In this document: piece by piece, positions 31,974 to 36,439 of the stretch
Layout: every line of letters begins with the position of its first letter
Numbering within the stretch: position 1 is the stretch's first letter
NCBI GenBank assembly: GCA_003152275.1
Contig: PLZU01000054.1
Location: 5,162 to 41,600, forward strand
Reading direction: 5' to 3'
Length of the DNA stretch: 36,439 nucleotides
Source of the DNA: Actinomycetota bacterium
Lineage (GTDB): Bacteria; Actinomycetota; Thermoleophilia; Gaiellales; Gaiellaceae
Program-made: the position numbers and the translations under genes
The notes under the pieces: model-generated
Seen by the model: only the letters and a program-made list of their open reading frames with translations
Told to the model about the DNA's origin: nothing
The model's database searches: none

Positions 31974-33709
31974 CTCGCGCGACGCAGCAGCGCGACGCGA
32001 GCATGAACGGCAGCGACACGACGGCCGCCGGACCCGGGCCTGACGCCGTCGGCCCCGAGCCTGAGCTGCTCGCGGCGGTCGACCCGCTCGCGCTCGGCGA
32101 GGCAACTGCGCAGCTCGTCGCAGGGCTCGCTCGGAACCCGCTCGGCGCGCTGCAGGCCCTCGGCACCTACGCGTCGGGCCTCGCCGCCGCGACGTCGGCC
32201 AGCGTCGCCCGCGCGCTTGGCCAGGATGCGCCGGGGCCCGTCGAGCCGGGGCGGAAGGACAAGCGCTTCGCCGACCCGACGTGGCAGGAGAACCCGGCCT
32301 ACTTCTGGCTCCAGCAGAGCTACCTGCTGTTTGGCCGGCTGGCGCAGGATCTCGTCGAGGTGGGCGCAGGGTCAGGCCCGGAGGCGAAGAAGCTGCGGCT
32401 TGCGGCCGAGATCCTCGTGGACGCCATGGCGCCGACGAATGTGCTTCCCGGCAACCCGGCCGCACTCAAGCGCGCATTCGAGACCGGCGGCGCCTCCTTA
32501 CTCCGCGGTGCGCGGAACTTTGGGATCGACCTCGCGACCAACAAGGGGATGCCGCGGCAGGTCGATCGCAGTGCGTTCACGATCGGGAAGAACCTCGCAG
32601 CGACCCCGGGGAAGGTCGTGTTCCGCAACGACCTGATCGAGCTTCTCCAGTACGCGCCGCAGACCGAGACGGTCTACGAGGTGCCGCTGCTTTGCAGCCC
32701 GCCGTGGATCAACAAGTACTACGTGATGGACCTCGCGCCGCAGCGGAGCTTCATCGAGTGGGCAGTGCAGCATGGTCACACGGTCTTCGCGATCAGCTAT
32801 CGCAACGCCGATGCGTCGATGCGCGACGTCACCCTCGACGATTACCTCGTCAACGGGCCGAGCGTCGCACTCGACGCGGTCGAGGAGATCACCGGCGCCG
32901 GCGAGGTCAACATCGTCGGCCTCTGCCTCGGCGGCACGCTCACCGCGATGCTGCTCGCCCACCTCGAGAAGACGGCTGCGCACCGCGTTCGTTCCGCGAC
33001 GCTGCTGAACACATTCATCGACTTCAGCGAGCCCGGCGTCCTCGGCGCGTTCACAGACCCGGCTGCGATCGACCGCCTCGAGCGCACAATGCGCCGGAAA
33101 GGCTTTCTTGCGAGTGACGATCTTGCGCGCACCTTCACGTTCCTGCGCAGCAACGACCTTGTTTGGAACTACGTCGCCAGCAATTGGCTGCTGGGCGAGC
33201 CAGTGCCGAAGTTCGACATCCTCGCGTGGAACGACGACGCAACGCGGATGCCGGCGGAGATGCACGCCTTCTATCTGCGCTCCTGCTACGGGCGCAACGA
33301 GTTCGCACGCGGGGAGCTCGAACTCGCAGGCGAGCGAATCGGCGCCGGCGACATCCGGACCGACACGTTCATCCTCGCGGCGGTCGAGGACCACATCGTC
33401 CCGTGGACATCGTCGTACGCGTCTACGCGGCTGCTCTCCGGCAACGTCCGGTTCGTCCTCTCTTCCGCCGGTCACATCGCCGGGATCGTCAACCCGCCGA
33501 GCCCGAAGAGCCGCTACTGGACAAACGACGAGCTGCCATCCGATCCCAGCGCCTGGCGGACCGGCGCCGAGCTGCACGAGGGGTCGTGGTGGGAGGAGTG
33601 GACTCGCTGGGCGGCCGAGCGCAGCGGCGGGCAGCGCGAGCCGCCGCCGCTCGGGAGCGAGCAGCATCCGGCGCTTGGCGAGGCCCCCGGGAAGTACATC
33701 CTCACCTAA
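31970..33709 (+). CDS. phaC: Class I poly(3-hydroxyalkanoate) synthase
   Basis: A 579-aa polymerase. The variable N-terminal domain (~1-200) is followed by the alpha/beta-hydrolase core with PhaC box GLCLGG containing nucleophile Cys319, Asp474 in AVEDHIVPW and His502 in SAGHIAG; GSWWEEWTRW near the end is typical of class I. It polymerises (R)-3-hydroxyacyl-CoA into PHA granules. Length fits class I, which needs no PhaE or PhaR subunit. GTG 31970 overlaps the phaB stop. A promoter and palindrome follow before the phasin gene. Confidence 0.95.
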   Translation: MTRATQQRDASMNGSDTTAAGPGPDAVGPEPELLAAVDPLALGEATAQLVAGLARNPLGALQALGTYASGLAAATSASVARALGQDAPGPVEPGRKDKRFADPTWQENPAYFWLQQSYLLFGRLAQDLVEVGAGSGPEAKKLRLAAEILVDAMAPTNVLPGNPAALKRAFETGGASLLRGARNFGIDLATNKGMPRQVDRSAFTIGKNLAATPGKVVFRNDLIELLQYAPQTETVYEVPLLCSPPWINKYYVMDLAPQRSFIEWAVQHGHTVFAISYRNADASMRDVTLDDYLVNGPSVALDAVEEITGAGEVNIVGLCLGGTLTAMLLAHLEKTAAHRVRSATLLNTFIDFSEPGVLGAFTDPAAIDRLERTMRRKGFLASDDLARTFTFLRSNDLVWNYVASNWLLGEPVPKFDILAWNDDATRMPAEMHAFYLRSCYGRNEFARGELELAGERIGAGDIRTDTFILAAVEDHIVPWTSSYASTRLLSGNVRFVLSSAGHIAGIVNPPSPKSRYWTNDELPSDPSAWRTGAELHEGSWWEEWTRWAAERSGGQREPPPLGSEQHPALGEAPGKYILT

Positions 33710-33737
33710 TTACCCAGTCGCTCGCTCGATAGCCCAT

Positions 33738-33761
33738 TTGCGTGGTATAGTTACCAAGCAA
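33738..33761 (+). promoter_or_regulatory. Phasin promoter with palindromic operator
   Basis: ttgcgtggta (33738-33747) and taccaagcaa (33752-33761) form an inverted repeat with one mismatch and a 4-bp spacer. It covers an extended -10 box, TGG-TATAGT (33743-33751), so a bound regulator would block transcription of the phasin-XRE-phaZ unit. The likely binder is the XRE protein at 34088 or a PhaR-like repressor elsewhere. Confidence 0.7.
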
Positions 33762-33779
33762 CCATCGAGAGGAGCACCA

Positions 33780-34073
33780 ATGTCCACCGTTACCGAGCTC
33801 ACCCAGACCGCGCAGGAGCAGACGCTTGCCGGGATTCGCCAGAGCCAGCAGTTCGTCGTCGACGCCGCCCGCACCTGGGCCGAGGCCGTCGAGAAGGCCG
33901 TCCCCGCGGTTCCCACCATGCCGTTCGCGGAGGAGCTTCCCACGCCGAAGCAGCTCATCGAGTCGAGCTTCACCTTCGCCGAGCAGTTGCTGAAGGCGCA
34001 GCGCGAGTTCGCCGAGCAGGTGCTCGACGCCGTCGCGCCGGCAGTGAAGACGAAGGGCCCCAAGCAGGCCTAA
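33780..34073 (+). CDS. Phasin-like granule-coat protein
   Basis: A 97-aa amphipathic helical protein: QEQTLAGIRQSQQFVVDAARTW, then a proline-rich bend (PAVPTMPFAEELPTP) and a second helix FAEQLLKAQREFAEQVLDAV (landmarks). The last stretch is typical of phasins (ANSFEFAEKLLAAQREFA-like). Phasins coat PHA granules and control their size. gaggag precedes ATG 33780. Its position right after phaC supports the call. Confidence 0.85.
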   Translation: MSTVTELTQTAQEQTLAGIRQSQQFVVDAARTWAEAVEKAVPAVPTMPFAEELPTPKQLIESSFTFAEQLLKAQREFAEQVLDAVAPAVKTKGPKQA

Positions 34074-34087
34074 GCTGGTTTCCCGCC

Positions 34088-34456
34088 TTGACTGAGAACA
34101 CCTGGAAATCACAAGTCGAGGCGCTGGGCGAGGTCATCCGGACTCAGCGCAAGCTCGCGAAGCTCTCGCTTCGCGAGCTTGCGCATCTCAGTGATCTGTC
34201 GAACGCCTACCTGAGCCAGCTCGAGCGCGGCATGCATGAGCCGTCGATCAGGGTCGTCAAGTCGCTCGCTGCTGCCTTCGACCTGCCCGCCGAGGTGCTG
34301 CTCGAGCGCGCCGGCCTCTTCGAGGAGAACGCGAACGACGGGCCGCAGCCCGACCCGATCGAAACCGCGATTCGCGCAGACAAGCGGCTGACCGACACCC
34401 AAAAGCAGGCGCTGCTGGGCGTCTACCGCAGCTTCGACGTTTCGCCGTCCGCTTGA
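34088..34456 (+). CDS. XRE-family regulator of the PHA cluster
   Basis: A 122-aa protein with an N-terminal XRE/Cro helix-turn-helix (LGEVIRTQRKLAKLSLRELA and LSNAYLSQLERGMHEPS as landmarks, residues ~10-70) and a short acidic C-terminal tail without a ligand domain. TTG 34088 is the only start that keeps the helix set complete. It lies 14 bases after the phasin gene and is coupled to phaZ (TTGA overlap). It probably senses PHA state and regulates the palindrome at 33738-33761, possibly by competing for granule binding as PhaR does (inference). Confidence 0.85.
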   Translation: MTENTWKSQVEALGEVIRTQRKLAKLSLRELAHLSDLSNAYLSQLERGMHEPSIRVVKSLAAAFDLPAEVLLERAGLFEENANDGPQPDPIETAIRADKRLTDTQKQALLGVYRSFDVSPSA

Positions 34457-35343
34457 TCAGACACGATCTGCGGGTGCCTGCGACAGCGGAGGCTGGGCGA
34501 ACGGTTTCGGTCCGCGGGCTCGAGATCTTCGTGCGCGAGCGCGGCGAGGGCTTCCCGCTCCTGATGATCAACGGCATCGGCGCGAATGTCGACATGCTCG
34601 ATGCCACGGAGACGGCGCTCGCGCGGCGGTCGCGAACGATCGCGTTCGACGCGCCGGGGACGGGCCGCTCGTCGACCCCGATCTTCCCGTTGCCGATCGT
34701 GTCCATCGCAAAAGTCGCCCGCGACCTGCTCGACGAGCTCGGTTACGCGCAGGCCGACGTGCTCGGGTTCTCTCATGGGGGTCTCGTCGCACAGGAGCTT
34801 GCGCGCATTGCGCCCGAGCGCGTCCGCCGGCTTGCGCTCGTCAGCACCGCGTGCGGCTGGGGCAGCTGCGTCGGTGAGCCTGCTGCGCTGTCGGCGCTCG
34901 CGACGCCGTTCCGCTACTACTCGCGGTCGTTCAGTGCGAAGACGAGCGAGCTTCACGGCGAGCGCGACCGCATGGTCGACGCATCACTGCGTGAGGCGCG
35001 CCTCGGTTCGCCGCCGTCGCTGCTCGGCTACGCGTACCAGCTGCTCGCAGCGGCGACATGGTCGAGCCTCCCCTGGCTCGGGACGCTGCCGCAGCCGACG
35101 CTCGTGATCGCGGGCGACGACGACCGGGTGACCGTGCCGGCGAACGGCGTTCAGCTCGCGCGACTGATCAAGAACAGCCGGCTGCACCTCCTTCCGGGTG
35201 AGGGCCACCTCGCCCTGTTCGACCCAACGAGCGGTGCACAACCGCTGCTGGCCGACTTCTTCTCGGCTCGTGACCTCGCGACGGCGATGTCGTGGGAGAG
35301 CGGGCAGCGGTTCGGCGATGACGCCGACACGCTGGCTGCTTGA
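34453..35343 (+). CDS. phaZ: Intracellular PHA depolymerase-like alpha/beta hydrolase
   Basis: A 296-aa alpha/beta hydrolase. It carries features of Pseudomonas-type intracellular PhaZ: LLMINGIGANVDML, IAFDAPGTGRSSTP, nucleophile elbow GFSHGG (Ser107), QPTLVIAGDDDRV (Asp) and GEGHLALF (His252). PhaZ of this type cleaves stored PHA to 3-hydroxyalkanoic acids, usually of medium chain length. TTG 34453 overlaps the XRE stop. The genetic link to phaC, phasin and XRE supports a PHA role over a generic esterase. Confidence 0.85.
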   Translation: MIRHDLRVPATAEAGRTVSVRGLEIFVRERGEGFPLLMINGIGANVDMLDATETALARRSRTIAFDAPGTGRSSTPIFPLPIVSIAKVARDLLDELGYAQADVLGFSHGGLVAQELARIAPERVRRLALVSTACGWGSCVGEPAALSALATPFRYYSRSFSAKTSELHGERDRMVDASLREARLGSPPSLLGYAYQLLAAATWSSLPWLGTLPQPTLVIAGDDDRVTVPANGVQLARLIKNSRLHLLPGEGHLALFDPTSGAQPLLADFFSARDLATAMSWESGQRFGDDADTLAA

Positions 35344-35360
35344 GCGCGCGGGCCTGAGCG

Positions 35361-36439
35361 TCAGACGTCGAGTGCGTACGCGGACTCGCCGTGCATCGCC
35401 GCGTCGAGCCCTTTTTCGGCCTCGGTCCCGACGCGCACGGGAGTGATCAGGTCGATCACCCGGAGCATCGCGTAGGTGAAGCAGAACGCGTAGGCCGAGC
35501 AGCCGACGCCGGCGGCGAGTTGCTTGCCGAAGAACGTCGTTGAGCCGTGCACCAGGCCCTGGGCCCCGTTGGGGTTGATCGCCGTGCCGGCGAAGACGCC
35601 GAGCAGCACGATTCCGAGGAGCCCGCCCATTCCGTGGACGCCCCAGACGTCGAGCGCATCGTCCCAGTGCAGCCGGTTCTTTAGCTGGATCGCGTAGTAG
35701 CAGACAAGCCCCGCGGCGATCCCGATCACCACCGCGGCGTAGATCGGCACATAACCGGCGGCCGGTGTGATCGTGGCGAGGCCCGCGACGGCACCGGTGA
35801 GCAGGCCGACGAAGTGCGGCTTCTTCGCGTACCACCACTCGACGAACAGCCACGTTACGGCCGCGAACGAGGCCGCGATGTCGGTGTTGAGGAAGGCGAT
35901 GGCGGTGATGTCGTCGACCTTGAGCTCGCTGCCGGCGTTGAACCCGTACCAGCCGAACCAGAGCAGGCCGGTGCCGAGCGCGATGAACGGGATGTTGTGC
36001 GCGGAGTCGATGAACTTGCGCTTTCCGACGTACAGCACCGACGCGAGCGCGGCCCAGCCGGCGCTGGCGTGGACAACGATGCCGCCGGCGAAATCGCGGG
36101 CGCCCCAGTGCGCGAGCAGACCGCCGCCCCAGAACATGTGCACGAACGGGTAGTAGACGGCGAGCTGCCAGACGACGAGGAACAGCAGGTACGCCTTGAA
36201 GGTCACGCGGTTCGTGAACGCGCCCGTGATCAGCGCGGGCGTGATGATCGCGAACATCATCTGGTACGCGATCAGCACGACTAGTGGGATCCCCGACGGC
36301 TTGTACAGCGTGTGGACGCCCACGTGGCGGAGGAACGCGAGATGGAAGTTGCCGTAGATCCCGTCCGCCCCGCCGTTGAAGCAGAGCGAGTAGCCGACCG
36401 CCCACCAGAGCACGGTCGTGATCCCCATCGACGCGAAGC
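35361..36439 (-). CDS. amt: Ammonium transporter Amt (N-terminus missing)
   Basis: The visible 359 residues cover most of an Amt/Mep transporter; the frame remains open at the right edge (FASMGITTVLWW), so the start lies outside and the ATG at 36428 is internal. The two pore histidines are in GGIVVHASAG and VWGVHGMGG. About nine of eleven helices are seen. It imports ammonium. GlnK, often adjacent, is not in the window. It is convergent with phaZ, 17 bp apart. Confidence 0.93.
   Translation of the reverse strand, partial: FASMGITTVLWWAVGYSLCFNGGADGIYGNFHLAFLRHVGVHTLYKPSGIPLVVLIAYQMMFAIITPALITGAFTNRVTFKAYLLFLVVWQLAVYYPFVHMFWGGGLLAHWGARDFAGGIVVHASAGWAALASVLYVGKRKFIDSAHNIPFIALGTGLLWFGWYGFNAGSELKVDDITAIAFLNTDIAASFAAVTWLFVEWWYAKKPHFVGLLTGAVAGLATITPAAGYVPIYAAVVIGIAAGLVCYYAIQLKNRLHWDDALDVWGVHGMGGLLGIVLLGVFAGTAINPNGAQGLVHGSTTFFGKQLAAGVGCSAYAFCFTYAMLRVIDLITPVRVGTEAEKGLDAAMHGESAYALDV

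Noticed and set aside
31176-32465. 429-codon open frame antisense to phaB and phaC
   Set aside because: It runs opposite two clearly recognised enzymes and has only shadow composition.
34984-36405. 473-codon open frame on the minus strand over amt and phaZ
   Set aside because: It is an alternative frame of the ammonium transporter, made of arginine-rich sequence with no family features.
36426-36428. ATG as the start of the ammonium transporter
   Set aside because: The frame stays open to the window edge with FAS before it, and the usual N-terminal helices of Amt would be missing.
1-36439. Mobile elements, CRISPR arrays, tRNA and rRNA genes
   Set aside because: I looked for transposase motifs, evenly spaced repeats, cloverleaf sequences and conserved rRNA segments and saw none.

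Overview
This is high-GC DNA with many GTG and TTG starts and many start/stop overlaps of the GTGA or ATGA kind. The gene content points to a free-living aerobic actinobacterium, plausibly a soil Thermoleophilia-type lineage (inference; no rRNA or marker gene is present). It has a Tad/Flp pilus locus without a secretin gene, OmpR-type regulators, polyhydroxyalkanoate (PHA) storage, Rieske chemistry and Amt-type ammonium transport. No tRNA, rRNA, CRISPR array, insertion sequence or phage gene was recognised. The window looks like ordinary chromosome with one large accessory surface-structure island.

Layout. 1-0.7 kb: end of a 2-oxoacid:ferredoxin oxidoreductase beta subunit, convergent with a cysteine-free HesB/IscA-like protein. 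0.7-4.0 kb: a signalling cluster of one degenerate receiver, one OmpR regulator, one single-domain receiver and a membrane histidine kinase. 4.0-6.7 kb: a haloalkane-dehalogenase-like hydrolase, then a MarR-MFS exporter operon with a clear palindromic operator. 6.7-12.1 kb: a polar amino-acid ABC transporter operon, a divergent dimethylarginine-hydrolase-family enzyme and a Rieske oxygenase. 12.1-13.3 kb: a flippase-like membrane protein and a 39-aa membrane peptide.

13.3-26.0 kb is the centrepiece, a Tad pilus locus read right to left. It contains three small Flp pilins, TadE, TadG, CpaB, CpaE/TadZ, CpaF, a von Willebrand A-TadB fusion and TadC. These are followed without a break by a 465-aa coiled-coil protein, a secreted beta-rich protein and a membrane-anchored trypsin-like protease. 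A coupled DUF192/ICMT-like gene pair runs the other way between pilins 2 and 3. The prepilin peptidase is not in the window. The downstream trio and the VWA-TadB fusion are the best candidates here for an undescribed pilus variant.

26.1-31.0 kb: envelope proteins (a cupredoxin, a PQQ-type beta-propeller lipoprotein, a LolA-like secreted protein preceded by a tiny leaderless ORF, and a large VWA/Ig-like extracellular protein). 31.1-35.3 kb: a compact PHA cluster, phaB-phaC, then a promoter with a palindrome, then phasin-XRE regulator-phaZ, which would let the cell make, coat, regulate and degrade storage polymer. The window ends in an ammonium transporter that continues past the right edge.
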